From Thermaerobacillus caldiproteolyticus (GTDB taxonomy: Bacteria; Bacillota; Bacilli; Bacillales; Anoxybacillaceae): DNA of 64,000 nt. The translations under genes and the position numbers were made by a program. The stretch covers positions 1-64,000 of the forward strand of contig NZ_JACDUT010000004.1 in the NCBI RefSeq assembly GCF_013761245.1. The letters are read 5' to 3'. The notes below the pieces were generated by a model that was not told where the DNA came from, searched no databases, and saw only the letters and a list, made by a program, of their open reading frames with translations. How positions within the stretch are numbered: position 1 is the first letter of the stretch; the number at the start of each line of letters is the position of its first letter. Below are positions 17,817 to 26,212 of this stretch, piece after piece.

Positions 17817-17845
17817 GTCAATTATTTCGCTTCCATGCATAGGAT
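17817..17845 (+). promoter_or_regulatory. Weak sigma-E-like promoter candidate for yhbH
   Basis: GTCAATT and CATAGGAT are separated by 14 bases, spacing usual for sigma-E, but the -10 has two mismatches. The gene has its own transcription unit because the prkA terminator lies upstream. Confidence 0.35.
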
Positions 17846-17952
17846 ATAAAGTAAACAACCGTTATGTATTGATTGGATTTTTTCAGACGCCAAGATAAGT
17901 ATATGCCTCAATATGAAAAAATGTGAAAAATTTTTAGGAGGGGGAAACGACG

Positions 17953-19035
17953 ATGAGTGGAAATTTTGTTGTATCAAAAGAAGATTGGTCCCTCCACCGG
18001 AAAGGACATGATGACCAACAACGGCATCAAGAAAAAGTAAAAGAAGCGATCAAAAATAACTTAGCGGATTTAATTACAGAAGAAAGCATCATTATGTCAA
18101 ACGGTCGTGATGTCATCAAAATTCCGATTCGCTCTTTGGATGAATATAAAATTCGTTATAACTATGATAAAAATAAACATATCGGTCAAGGAAACGGAGA
18201 TAGTCAAGTTGGCGATATCGTTGCACAGGATGGTTCCGGAGAGGGGCAACAAGGCCAAGGAAAAGGGCAGGGAGCTGGTGACCAAGCGGGACACGATTAT
18301 TACGAAGCGGAAGTATCGCTAATGGAACTGGAAGAAGCATTGTTTAGCCAGTTAGCATTGCCGAACTTAAAGAGAAAAGAAGCCGATCAAAACGTTGTTC
18401 AGCATATTGAATTTAACGATATTCGCCGTACAGGATTAATGGGGAATATTGATAAAAAGCGAACAATGATGGCTGCGTTTAAACGGAATGCGATGAGCGG
18501 CAATCCAAGCTTTTATCCAATTTATCCGGAAGATTTAAAATTCAAAACGTGGAACGAGGTCGTGAAACCGGAATCGAAAGCGGTTGTGCTTGCAATGATG
18601 GATACGAGTGGCTCGATGGGATTATGGGAAAAATATATGGCAAGAAGCTTTTTCTTTTGGATGACTCGCTTTTTACGCACAAAATACGAGACGGTCGAAA
18701 TTGCGTTTATCGCTCACCATACGGAAGCGAAAGTAGTCACCGAAGAGGAATTTTTCACAAAAGGAGAAAGCGGTGGTACAATCTGTTCTTCCGCTTATCG
18801 AAAAGCACTTGAGTTAATTGAAACGCAATATTCTCCATCTCGCTACAATATCTATCCGTTCCATTTTTCTGACGGCGATAACTTAACATCCGACAATGCC
18901 CGCTGCGTCAAACTCGTCAACGAGCTCATGAAAGTATCGAACATGTTTGGTTATGGTGAAGTTAATCAGTACAACTATATATCCTATACACTAATTAGAG
19001 AGGCTTCTGCTGAAAGCAGAAGCCTTTTTTCTTAA
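17953..19035 (+). CDS. yhbH: YhbH sporulation protein, N-terminal 341 residues; gene interrupted
   Basis: YhbH (UPF0229/DUF444, VWA-like fold) is a mother-cell sporulation protein linked to PrkA. The N-terminus ([20 protein letters not shown]), the basic Gly/Gln-rich linker, the [11 protein letters not shown]-type VWA motif ([14 protein letters not shown]) and [10 protein letters not shown] are normal. After codon 341 (AAC at 18,973-18,975) the family sequence stops, and 19 unrelated residues ([10 protein letters not shown]...) follow to a stop at 19,033-19,035. The missing 45 codons lie at 38,154-38,291. Joined at the shared core, the full protein is 386 residues, about the family length. 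Until joined, this codes for a 360-residue chimeric product. TAGGAGGGGG supports the ATG. Confidence 0.93.
   Translation: MSGNFVVSKEDWSLHRKGHDDQQRHQEKVKEAIKNNLADLITEESIIMSNGRDVIKIPIRSLDEYKIRYNYDKNKHIGQGNGDSQVGDIVAQDGSGEGQQGQGKGQGAGDQAGHDYYEAEVSLMELEEALFSQLALPNLKRKEADQNVVQHIEFNDIRRTGLMGNIDKKRTMMAAFKRNAMSGNPSFYPIYPEDLKFKTWNEVVKPESKAVVLAMMDTSGSMGLWEKYMARSFFFWMTRFLRTKYETVEIAFIAHHTEAKVVTEEEFFTKGESGGTICSSAYRKALELIETQYSPSRYNIYPFHFSDGDNLTSDNARCVKLVNELMKVSNMFGYGEVNQYNYISYTLIREASAESRSLFS
18965..18975 (+). other. attL core of the yhbH element
   Basis: ATCAGTACAAC encodes the end of NQYN in yhbH. To its right the element begins TATATATCCTATACAC, which mirrors the sequence left of the attR core. Confidence 0.88.
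19001..19032 (+). terminator. Terminator just inside the left end of the element
   Basis: AGGCTTCTGC, TGAAA, GCAGAAGCCT and six T. It overlaps the 3' end of the truncated yhbH frame and would stop yhbH transcription from entering the element. Confidence 0.9.
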
Positions 19036-19155
19036 CAAATAAGTGATGAAAGTGTATAATTGAATTCAAAAAATGAAATAAATGATTGTAAATAGTATAT
19101 ATTATATTATTAACAAACAATATATAATAAAAATGAACGTAAGGGGTAATGAAGC

Positions 19156-20250
19156 ATGAGATTAAAACCTTTTGTTCCTTTAATGTTACCATTAAAGGTA
19201 GAAATTGTAAATCAGATTCAATTTATTCGTGAGTTAGTGGAAGCAAATAAGAGCATCGTGGAATACCAAACAATGTTAAAAAACTCTAAACTACATCCAC
19301 AGTTCTTGCTAAGACCAGTAATGCTTAAGGAAGCAGTTCAATCTACAAAAATTGAAGGTACGCAAGTTACGTTAGACGAAGTAATGGAGGTAGAGGCTCA
19401 AACCAAGAAAGCAAATAAGGATACTCAAGAGGCACTGAATTACTATAAAGCATTAATTGATGGCATGGATGCTTTAAAAAGTATTCCTATTTCTACGCGT
19501 CTTTTTAAATTAATGCATAAAATATTGTTATCGAACAATGTAAGGGGCTCCAATCGTTCGCCAGGGGAGTTTAGAAGAATCCAAAACTTTCTTGGGCCTG
19601 AAGGATGCACTATCGAGACAGCTACCTATATTCCTCCAGAACCGCAACTTGTTAATGATTATATGTCTAATTTAGAAAAGTATATAAACGATCCTCAAGA
19701 TGATTACGATGAATTGATAAGGGTTGCGATTATTCATGCGCAATTTGAAACTATTCACCCATTTCTCGATGGAAACGGCAGAATAGGTAGGATCTTAATA
19801 CCTCTTTATTTATACAATAAAGGTGTAATTGACTATCCAAATTTCTTTATTAGTGATGTTTTAGAAAGAGATAAGCATAAATACTATCGGTATTTAAATG
19901 ACACTCGCTATAAAGGCGATTGGACACAATGGATTAAATTCTTCTTAGAATGCATTAGTATTCAGGCTAAGAAAAATGTTCGCTTAATTGAAGAGGTGAA
20001 TAAACTATACGAGGAAGATTTGGCAAGGGCAAGCTCCATTATTAATAGCAGTAATATTCGTACTGTAATCGATGTAATGTTCCAAAGACCAATATTTACG
20101 TCAAAAACTTTGTCTAATCTAACTGGTTTATCAGAGGTAACTATTAGGAGATATCTAAGCAAATTGGAAGATCAAAGAATTATTTTCTCAGACGGAAGAG
20201 TTCGTTCTAAAACATATTACTACTATAACCTTCTTGATAAACTTCGATAA
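19156..20250 (+). CDS. Fic-family protein with N-terminal self-inhibitory motif
   Basis: Fic enzymes usually transfer AMP onto target proteins. This 364-residue protein has the complete core motif HPFLDGNGRIGR at residues 201-212, with the catalytic histidine and the Mg-binding acidic residue, and an inhibitory (S/T)xxxE(G/N) motif, STKIEG at 63-68, that places it in the class with a built-in inhibitory helix. The C-terminus has a winged-helix-like segment (LSNLTGLSEVTIRRYLSKLE). The ATG follows AAGGGG. It is the first gene inside the yhbH element, ends in a bidirectional terminator and looks intact. Targets are unknown; no separate antitoxin is seen. Confidence 0.9.
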   Translation: MRLKPFVPLMLPLKVEIVNQIQFIRELVEANKSIVEYQTMLKNSKLHPQFLLRPVMLKEAVQSTKIEGTQVTLDEVMEVEAQTKKANKDTQEALNYYKALIDGMDALKSIPISTRLFKLMHKILLSNNVRGSNRSPGEFRRIQNFLGPEGCTIETATYIPPEPQLVNDYMSNLEKYINDPQDDYDELIRVAIIHAQFETIHPFLDGNGRIGRILIPLYLYNKGVIDYPNFFISDVLERDKHKYYRYLNDTRYKGDWTQWIKFFLECISIQAKKNVRLIEEVNKLYEEDLARASSIINSSNIRTVIDVMFQRPIFTSKTLSNLTGLSEVTIRRYLSKLEDQRIIFSDGRVRSKTYYYYNLLDKLR

Positions 20251-20251
20251 G

Positions 20252-20291
20252 AAAAAAGAACCGTTGAGAAACTTGAACTCTCAACGGTTTC
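20252..20291. terminator. Bidirectional terminator between Fic and recombinase genes
   Basis: AACCGTTGAGA and TCTCAACGGTT form an 11-bp stem. An A-run lies before it and T residues after it, so it can serve both convergent genes. Confidence 0.85.
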
Positions 20292-20293
20292 AT

Positions 20294-21847
20294 TTATATC
20301 CTAGGGTAAAGTTGAATAACAAATTGGTCTTTCTTAGTCCATTCCGGTTTACGCAAGTAAGTCGCTTTCTCAAGCGCTGATTTGAGGAGGCGGTTTTTCT
20401 TTTCAACATCATCCGTACTATGATATGCTTCTAACACTTTTTTGACGGTTGGAACATACTCGTTGATGTTCTTTTCTTTGAGCTGTTCTTTTTCTATCTC
20501 TTGTTTGAGCTGTTCGATCTCTTCTTGTGTCTGTTTGATACGCTCCACAATGTTTTGCTGCCGTTCTAGGAACACTTCGATTGTGTAAATTCCTCGTTCT
20601 AAAAAGTCATGGAGATTACTTTTTTGAATATTCAGTTCTTTCAATTCTTTTTCTTTTTTCTCAAGTGCTTTTTGTTTAAGAGGAATGACAGATTGGTTTT
20701 CTCTTTTATCTATCATTTGTTCTTGTATTTCAAACTGATCGATAAATTCAGCCAGTGACTGCAGTATCCTTTCTTCAACTAGCGGAAGTAGAGATCCTTT
20801 CTGAACACCCTTGCATCGTGGGTTAGCGCAACGAATGAGATCGTTAGGCCTGTCCGGACGAGGTTGATACCACATTGTATAGCCACAAACTGCACATTTT
20901 AACAAGCCAGCAAGCGGATTTGAAAGTGATTTGTTATTGACTGTAGAAGGTCGCCAACGACCTGTATGAGCTTTATTTGCGGCTTTCCATAGCTCTTTTG
21001 ATACGAGAGGTTCATGAGCATTTTCTTTTACGTGCCAGCGCTCTGGAGGCATTTTTTTGCGTTTATATTTTCCATTTTGTTTTACATATTTTACTTTGCC
21101 CCAAATGATATGCCCCATGTAGACCTCATTTTTTATAATGGCCGTAATGCTTGAAGGAGACCAATGATCACGTTTTTTGTTCGGCGGTTTCACACCAAGT
21201 CTGTCCAATTCCGCAGCAATCGCCTGACGGCCATATCCATCGCGCATCATCTCAAAGATTTTCACCACTACCCATGCGGTTTCTGGGTCAGGATACAGCT
21301 TGAGGTTTTCATCGCGAAGATATCCGTATGGTGGCTTCTTTGAAATGGATTTTCCCTCAGCAGCGGAAGCACGACGACCGCGCTGCAAGCGTTTGGTGAT
21401 GGTTTTCAACTCTTCACGAGCAACCAGAGATTTGATTCCAAAGACAAGCTCCCATGTTTCGCTTTCTGGATCATAAACTTCTGTAGGGGTGATGATTTTT
21501 GTGCCGGAGTAACGAAAAGCCCTGTCTAGGATACCTTGGTCTAACATATCCCCGCGTCCAAGACGATCAATATCCATCACAAGAACAGCATCAGCAATTC
21601 CTGTCTCCACTTCACGAAGCAACTTTTGAATCTCGGGGCGCTCGGCAATTGATTCTCCAGAAACCACTTCCTCGAAGATGTCGATGATGTTGTGATTTTC
21701 TTTTCTTACAACAGCTAGCAACGTATCGCGATGACGTTGAAGAGTATCATACGATGCACCGATTTCAGCAGCCTTTTTCTCTTCCTCGATGTCTTTGCGG
21801 CTTTTTCGAAGATATATGAAAACATCTAAATTAGTCGGCCTGTACAT
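20294..21847 (-). CDS. Large serine recombinase of the yhbH element
   Basis: A 517-residue large serine recombinase, the likely enzyme for integration and excision at yhbH. The N-terminal resolvase domain (about 6-150) has the catalytic serine in YLRKSRKD (residue 16) and the supporting motifs SGESIAERP and MDIDRLGRGD. The recombinase domain follows (GKSISKKPPYGYLRDE...SITAIIKNEVYMGHI), then a zinc ribbon with CAVCGYTM and RCANPRCKG, and a long C-terminal coiled coil (about 385-470). The pattern resembles SprA-type enzymes. The frame is intact while neighbouring phage genes are broken. The ATG at 21,847 follows GAGGTGA. No separate excision factor was recognised. Confidence 0.95.
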   Translation of the reverse strand: MYRPTNLDVFIYLRKSRKDIEEEKKAAEIGASYDTLQRHRDTLLAVVRKENHNIIDIFEEVVSGESIAERPEIQKLLREVETGIADAVLVMDIDRLGRGDMLDQGILDRAFRYSGTKIITPTEVYDPESETWELVFGIKSLVAREELKTITKRLQRGRRASAAEGKSISKKPPYGYLRDENLKLYPDPETAWVVVKIFEMMRDGYGRQAIAAELDRLGVKPPNKKRDHWSPSSITAIIKNEVYMGHIIWGKVKYVKQNGKYKRKKMPPERWHVKENAHEPLVSKELWKAANKAHTGRWRPSTVNNKSLSNPLAGLLKCAVCGYTMWYQPRPDRPNDLIRCANPRCKGVQKGSLLPLVEERILQSLAEFIDQFEIQEQMIDKRENQSVIPLKQKALEKKEKELKELNIQKSNLHDFLERGIYTIEVFLERQQNIVERIKQTQEEIEQLKQEIEKEQLKEKNINEYVPTVKKVLEAYHSTDDVEKKNRLLKSALEKATYLRKPEWTKKDQFVIQLYPRI

Positions 21848-21865
21848 AAAAATCACCTCTACACA

Positions 21866-21894
21866 AGTATATAACTCACTATATCCATATATAA
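21866..21894 (-). promoter_or_regulatory. Candidate promoter of the recombinase gene
   Basis: Between an upstream terminator and the recombinase ribosome binding site there is room for only one promoter. TTATATA (-35 side), a 14-base spacer and TATATACT (-10 side) match 5 of 7 and 6 of 8 of the sigma-E consensus. A sigma-A reading (TATACT without a good -35) is possible but poorer. Confidence 0.35.
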
Positions 21895-21927
21895 CAAAAA
21901 GCCATAGCCCAATATAGGCTATGGCTT
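21894..21927 (-). terminator. Terminator upstream of the recombinase
   Basis: GCCATAGCC and GGCTATGGC form a 9-bp stem followed on the minus strand by TTTTTG. It isolates the recombinase from upstream minus-strand genes. Confidence 0.85.
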
Positions 21928-22035
21928 GACTAATAGGCGGTTTCTAATCTGTGTTAAGCGTTCTTCGCACAACTCCGGCGTTACTTTCAACATATTAGCT
22001 ATCTGTTCGATTTCTTTGTTATTATTACTCCTTAA
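21919..22035 (-). CDS. Short phage-type ORF, possibly start-less
   Basis: The frame NKEIEQIANMLKVTPELCEERLTQIRNRLLV looks like a genuine small helical phage protein. It lies behind a TTAAGGAG sequence but has no ATG, GTG or TTG at a proper distance. It is either a remnant or starts at an unusual codon. Function unknown. Confidence 0.35.
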   Translation of the reverse strand, partial: LRSNNNKEIEQIANMLKVTPELCEERLTQIRNRLLVKP

Positions 22036-22057
22036 CGGAAAATAAAGACACCTAAAA

Positions 22058-22501
22058 CTAAATATTAGTCTTCGGTGTCTTCTCATATGGTGATTTATTC
22101 TTTTCTTTTGCCTTATGAACAACCCACTCAAAGTGTTTAATTATCTCCTCAATTTCTTCCTTCCGATAGGCTTTTCTATTTCTCAATATCAAAAAAGCCC
22201 ATTTGTTCGATGCTGTATTCCTTGATAAGCTGATTGATTTTTGCTAGTGCGTCTTCTTCTGCGGTTTTGGTTTCTGTTGCGTATCCATGTGGAGAGTCGG
22301 TGCGACCGAGAAGATAGTCTGCGCTAACCTCGAATAAATCAGCCAACTTACTTACTGTATCTAGTTGTCGTTGTTTAGTGACACGTTTATACGCTGTATA
22401 TGTTGATCTCGCCACTCCAACAAGGTCGGTCACATATTCTTGAGTCCACTTTGAATTTTCTTTTCTCGTAAATGTTTTAATCTTTCCCCGAAGATTTGCA
22501 T
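22058..22501 (-). pseudogene. Decayed XRE-family phage repressor
   Basis: Starting at 22,501 the frame reads MQIFGERLKHLRE, then shifts by one base before WTQEYVTDLVGVARSTYTAYKR and the linker LADLFEVSADYLLGRTDSPHG. A TAG replaces an expected tryptophan codon after GFFDIEK, and the frame shifts again before EEIEEIIKHFEWVVHKAKEK. Three lesions mean no working CI-like repressor. It is the minus-strand arm of a former divergent lysogeny switch. Confidence 0.8.
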
Positions 22502-22656
22502 ACTATCACCGCAATTTACCTAATTATATTTTAATTATTATAAAGTTGCTGTCAGAAACTTTTAAAGAAGAAATAAAAATGTTCCTAAAAGGATACAAAA
22601 CATGTCCTCTTGTTACTTTAAGGGACATACAATGCAGCTAAAAGGCACTAAAGGTG
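22502..22656. promoter_or_regulatory. Former divergent operator region of the prophage
   Basis: The region between the two broken XRE genes carries GTTCCTAAAAGGATAC and TGTCC...GGGACA inverted repeats. A perfect palindrome, GTTCCTTTAAGGAAC, occurs just downstream near 22,841. These look like repressor operators of the old phage switch. Confidence 0.4.
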
Positions 22657-22874
22657 ATGATCTTAGCTGAGAACAAGGCTTAAGGAATTACGTGAAAGAA
22701 AAGAGATGACCTAAAGTCAAGTCGTTGAAAGTTATAAAATTTCAAGCAGTTACTACACTTACATTGAAAACGGATATTAAGGTTGCTAAGAAAATTGCCT
22801 CAGTTCATGGCCTTAGCTGGACAAATTTTTTTAAAGATAAATGTTCCTTTAAGGAACGTAACAAAACACAATGA
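22657..22874 (+). pseudogene. Decayed XRE-family (Cro-like) regulator
   Basis: Reading with frame corrections gives LRTRLKELRERKEMT, stop, SQVVESYKISSSYYTYIENGY, stop, and VAKKIASVHGLSWTNFFKDK. This is a typical HTH_3 domain with two nonsense codons and a shift. Confidence 0.7.
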
Positions 22875-22954
22875 TCGGCACGTGAGATGAAATCAGAATG
22901 TCAGCAATTGATTCCCATGCTCCGCATAAACATGAACAAAGGGGGAATGCGGGC

Positions 22955-23128
22955 ATGAAGGAATTCAAATACGGCAACACTATTGTTATTATTCACTCCC
23001 CGTTGGTACTGATGAGTGCTGAGGAGCGGAAAGAATGGTTCGAAAAAGAATGGGAGAAGGGGAACCCTGTCTTAAAGCAGATCGCCAAAGCAGTTCTTGA
23101 TTGTTGTCGCCCCAAAGACTCAGAATAA
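22955..23128 (+). CDS. Small phage protein, 57 residues
   Basis: The ATG at 22,955 follows AAGGGGGAA. The product (KEFKYGNTIVIIHSPLVLMS, then an acidic/basic helix EERKEWFEKEWEKG) resembles small early proteins in Bacillaceae prophages. Function unknown. Confidence 0.6.
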   Translation: MKEFKYGNTIVIIHSPLVLMSAEERKEWFEKEWEKGNPVLKQIAKAVLDCCRPKDSE

Positions 23129-23184
23129 ATTCCTTTAATAATAACATAGCATTTATTTTTTTGGTAGAAGGGAGAGATAAAAAA

Positions 23185-23403
23185 GTGAGGTGTGGTAGAG
23201 CCGCAGATAAAGTAAAGGAAGCAAGAAAAGAGGCAAATATGACCCAACAGCAACTATCTTTTGAAATATTTGAATCCCGTAAATCCATCTCACACCAAGA
23301 AAGTGAACGATATCGAGTGCAACTGGATATCTCAAAATACTTTGCAGAAAAACATAATAATCCGTGGGGTGCACTCGAGGCAGCAGCCGAATATACCGGA
23401 TGA
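23185..23403 (+). CDS. Short XRE-like helix-turn-helix protein
   Basis: A 72-residue protein starting GTG behind GAAGGGAG. It has KVKEARKEANMTQQQLSFEI and SRKSISHQESERYRVQLDISKYF, an HTH_3-type fold in which the second helix is degenerate, and ends NNPWGALEAAAEYTG as in phage regulators. Probably a DNA-binding early protein. Confidence 0.6.
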   Translation: MRCGRAADKVKEARKEANMTQQQLSFEIFESRKSISHQESERYRVQLDISKYFAEKHNNPWGALEAAAEYTG

Positions 23404-23409
23404 GGACCT

Positions 23410-23631
23410 GTGAAGTTAGATGGAGAAGTCGGCGATCTCCACCGGATAAGTGTTTTTGCGATGAAAATGAAAGAAGAACTCACTGAAACGATTGAAAACG
23501 TGTGTATCGCGAATCACCCGCGGTCCATCAAAGTGTTTGACAGAAAATGGCTTGAAGAAGCGATTTTGCAGGCGATTGATGTGCTTGTTGCCCTTACTCA
23601 ATACGTAGCAGGCATTTGCATCGATTACTGA
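23410..23631 (+). CDS. Small phage protein, 73 residues
   Basis: Starts with GTG 6 bases after the previous stop, so likely coupled. It is helical with two cysteines (NVCIANHP, GICIDY). No family recognised. Confidence 0.5.
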   Translation: MKLDGEVGDLHRISVFAMKMKEELTETIENVCIANHPRSIKVFDRKWLEEAILQAIDVLVALTQYVAGICIDY

Positions 23632-23720
23632 TTTTCGTGGTTTAAAATGTGACAACAGCACCGTACGAAGCTCAAAGCCAAAGGATTTATTAAACGTTGA
23701 TATAAAAAGGAGGAATTTAA

Positions 23721-23951
23721 GTGGATCATGCAATCGAAGCTTTAAAAGGTTTTTTGTATGCAGAATTAGATGAACTGCGTGATGAATGGAAAGATGGAAA
23801 AGGCGCATATAAAAAGCTTTCGGATTGCCCGTCATACAAAACATGTAAAGCGTATGTGGATGCGATCAACACTCTTGTGAAAGCGTACTATCACTTTGAA
23901 TGCGTTGCCCGATATAAATGTCCGCCTGTTAAAGAATTAGTGAGTTTTTAA
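23721..23951 (+). CDS. Small phage protein, 76 residues
   Basis: GTG start behind AAAGGAGGAAT. It is a charged helical protein with a Cys-rich second half (DCPSYKTCKAYVDAIN, FECVARYKCPP). Co-directional with its neighbours in the early-gene relic. Function unknown. Confidence 0.55.
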   Translation: MDHAIEALKGFLYAELDELRDEWKDGKGAYKKLSDCPSYKTCKAYVDAINTLVKAYYHFECVARYKCPPVKELVSF

Positions 23952-23972
23952 ATAATTGCGAGGAGGAAAACA

Positions 23973-24134
23973 ATGAACATGTGTTTTTCTGCAAGTCGAT
24001 TAATGAAAGCATCAGAGGTTCGTCAAATTTGTGAAAAAATGCGAAACCAGCTTACTTTGTTAATGACGTTAGAATTAGCAGCAAAAGAAGAACTTTACAA
24101 GCGATTTGGTCAAAAAGAAAAAGCAGCAAGCTAA
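23973..24134 (+). CDS. Small phage protein, 53 residues
   Basis: ATG at 23,973 behind GAGGAGG. The product is a single helical protein (SRLMKASEVRQICEKMRNQL...). Function unknown. Confidence 0.55.
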   Translation: MNMCFSASRLMKASEVRQICEKMRNQLTLLMTLELAAKEELYKRFGQKEKAAS

Positions 24135-24290
24135 ACGCTCACTGCCCCTTAAGAAAGAACTATATCCCAAGCCGATTGTACCATCTTTTACTGCTATTGG
24201 GCAAGCACACAGGCCTAGTGCCTGTCGTCATGATCGGGAATGAATTTGACTCTTCCCCCTTAGCCTATCAAATCATTCCTGGTCATGCCG

Positions 24291-24455
24291 ATGTGCACTA
24301 GTACATCAGTTTCCGGTAAAGCGCTCGTTCTTGTCATTGATGGTGTACAAGGGAAGGCAAAAGTAGCGGAAGCTGTGGAGCATGGTTTTACGATCGTTGA
24401 AACAGCAAAAGGGAAAACAGCATGCATCAAATATGAGGAAAGCGAGTTGTTTTAG
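24291..24455 (+). CDS. DUF3954-like phage protein
   Basis: The 54-residue frame contains ALVLVIDGVQGKAKVAEAVE and GKTACIKYEESELF, the pattern of the DUF3954 family of small Bacillus phage proteins. No clear ribosome binding site is seen, so the start is uncertain. The stop precedes the next ATG by one base. Confidence 0.6.
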   Translation: MCTSTSVSGKALVLVIDGVQGKAKVAEAVEHGFTIVETAKGKTACIKYEESELF

Positions 24456-24456
24456 G

Positions 24457-24897
24457 ATGCGCACCGTCCAGCCCATTAGGGACGTAGAGAAAATTGCTGC
24501 GATGAAAGCACAATTGCTGAAAACAGGTCGCCGCAATTGGTTTTTGTTCGTCTTGGGAATTAACACGGGATTGAGAATCAGCGATATCCTAAAGCTCAAA
24601 GTCAAAGATGTCAAAGGAAAAAGCCGCCTCATGATTTACGAACAAAAAACAGGGAAATATAAGCAATTCAAAATAAATCGGGAGCTGCAGCAACACAGAG
24701 CAGCAAATAAAATTGGCATCTCAGAGATCGGTACCCACACTCTTCGAAAAACGTTTGGGTACCATTTTTATCAACGCACGAAGGATGTGGCGTTGCTGCA
24801 GGAGATTTTGAATCATTCATCTCCCTCGATTACGCTACGTTACATCGGTATTAACCAAGACATCATTGATAATGCTGTTGATGATTTTAGTTTATAA
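24457..24897 (+). CDS. Tyrosine recombinase/integrase with internal deletion
   Basis: This 146-residue protein resembles the short (~185-residue) phage integrase-like proteins of Bacillaceae. It retains LGINTGLRISDILKLKVKDV (first catalytic Arg), HTLRKTFGYHFY (H-x-x-R), LNHSSPSITLRYIGI (His and the Tyr nucleophile). Between INRELQQ and KKIGL-type sequence (here HRAANKIG) about 40 residues of the family are missing, in frame. It is probably inactive or altered. It is not the element's main recombinase. Confidence 0.75.
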   Translation: MRTVQPIRDVEKIAAMKAQLLKTGRRNWFLFVLGINTGLRISDILKLKVKDVKGKSRLMIYEQKTGKYKQFKINRELQQHRAANKIGISEIGTHTLRKTFGYHFYQRTKDVALLQEILNHSSPSITLRYIGINQDIIDNAVDDFSL

Positions 24898-24939
24898 GGA
24901 AATAAAAGAGTAATTTAGTTAATGAAAAAGGAAGAAATT

Positions 24940-25119
24940 TTATATTTCTTCCTTACTCCTATTCTCCAAATTTCTAGCAATCTCTTTTAGAATTTGATTT
25001 TTCTCTTTTAATGTTTTTATTAAACTTACCGCGAACCACACACCAAATATCATCAGACCAAGATAAATAATAATCGGAATAAAAGTAAGTAACGGAAACA
25101 AGCTTACAGAAGAATTCAT
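24940..25119 (-). CDS. Small single-span membrane protein, 59 residues
   Basis: The ATG at 25,119 follows GGAGGT. The protein has a long hydrophobic stretch (LLTFIPIIIYLGLMIFGVWFA) and a charged C-terminal helix (KTLKEKNQILKEIARNLE). Function unknown; single gene. Confidence 0.65.
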   Translation of the reverse strand: MNSSVSLFPLLTFIPIIIYLGLMIFGVWFAVSLIKTLKEKNQILKEIARNLENRSKEEI

Positions 25120-25159
25120 GTTCGACCTCCAATGTGTTTTTGGATAATTATACCACATA

Positions 25160-25525
25160 GTTATTAAACAGTTTTAGCAATTTTGCTTCCTTAAATATTA
25201 TTTTTAGATTTCTGAGAAGGGAGCGAAATAAGTCAAATCATTTTAAAGTGCTTGAAAGCCTCTTTGAGATCATCTTGTTTATCCGGAGGACATGGATTTG
25301 TTCTTGAATTTGGAGAAAATCGATTAGGTAAAATCTTAGGATTAAGTCTACAAATTTCTTTCATATGTGCAATTCAACAAGTTTTAAGGGTATAACCATG
25401 TTTTTGCTTTATATATTCTTGGATTTCTTTGTTATTACCATATTTCTGTTTATTAGGTAATTTTCGGTTTACAAAAATCATAAAGCGTATCTGTCACACC
25501 TCGAAGTTTGTCGAAGATGAAACAA
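25160..25525. other. No gene recognised
   Basis: AT-rich sequence with stops in all frames. No terminator, repeat or RNA was recognised; likely decayed DNA. Confidence 0.5.
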
Positions 25526-25572
25526 GAAAAGGAGAGCACGTCACAGTAAGAAGTGAACGGCTCTCCTTTCTA
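25526..25572 (-). terminator. Terminator after a gene fragment
   Basis: AAAGGAGAGC and GCTCTCCTTTT pair around a 22-base loop on the minus strand. Just upstream is a short frame ending KEQHNSSVEQVFSQF, stop, the 3' relic of an otherwise lost gene. Confidence 0.75.
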
Positions 25573-25832
25573 ATTGTATATAATTAGAACTGGGAAAATA
25601 CTTGCTCGACACTGCTATTATGTTGCTCTTTCACAGAAGGAACAGGTAGAAATGTTGAGGAAGGTGTAAGGTTAAAACCTTGATTCGTTTTTATTTATAG
25701 ACAATGTGTTGATTTTGATTGAGCCTTTAACGCAGCTTTTTTCATTTTCTATTCGAAAGTTTTTCTCTAGATAATGCCAATTTTAATTCGAAAAAAGAAA
25801 CAAAATGACAGGTGAGTTCCAAAAAAGTACTT

Positions 25833-26196
25833 CTATAAAGAAGTGCGTAATACATAAAATTTATTTAAATATGGAATTAATTGTTTTAAACAGGACTTGA
25901 CTATGAAATCCTTAGCTCCTATTTGAAGAGAATCAATAATTAAGCTTTTTTGCCTCATTGCTGAACAAATTATTCCTTTTGATTTTTGATCAAATGTTAA
26001 AATATCTTTTAAAGCATCTAATCCATTCATAATAGGCATAGTTAAGTCAAGTATAGCAATGTTCTTTGTAAAGAGACACAGCATTACTACCATCAGAAGT
26101 CTCAGAGACAACTTGGTAACTATTATCGGTTAGGAGATTCTTTAATAAATTTCTCATAAACATTGAATCGTCAGCAATTAATGCAGTTTTAAACAA
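25833..26196 (-). pseudogene. Broken CheY-like response regulator
   Basis: From a TTG at 26,196 behind AAAGGTGA the frame reads FKTALIADDSMFMRNLLKNL and VVSETSDGSNAVSLYKE. It then shifts, with a small loss, to NIAILDLTMPIMNGLDALKD, ICSAMRQKSLIIDSLQIGAKDFIVK. The acidic pocket, phospho-acceptor Asp and the CSAM/KDFIVK motifs are of the CheY type used in chemotaxis. One frameshift inactivates it. A hairpin with T-tract follows at about 25,829-25,855. Confidence 0.75.
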
Positions 26197-26212
26197 TTTA
26201 AATCACCTTTTG

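Noticed and set aside
22898-23640. A recombination directionality factor for the serine recombinase among the small early genes
   Set aside because: Several small proteins could serve, but none shows a recognisable SprB-like pattern, so no assignment was made.
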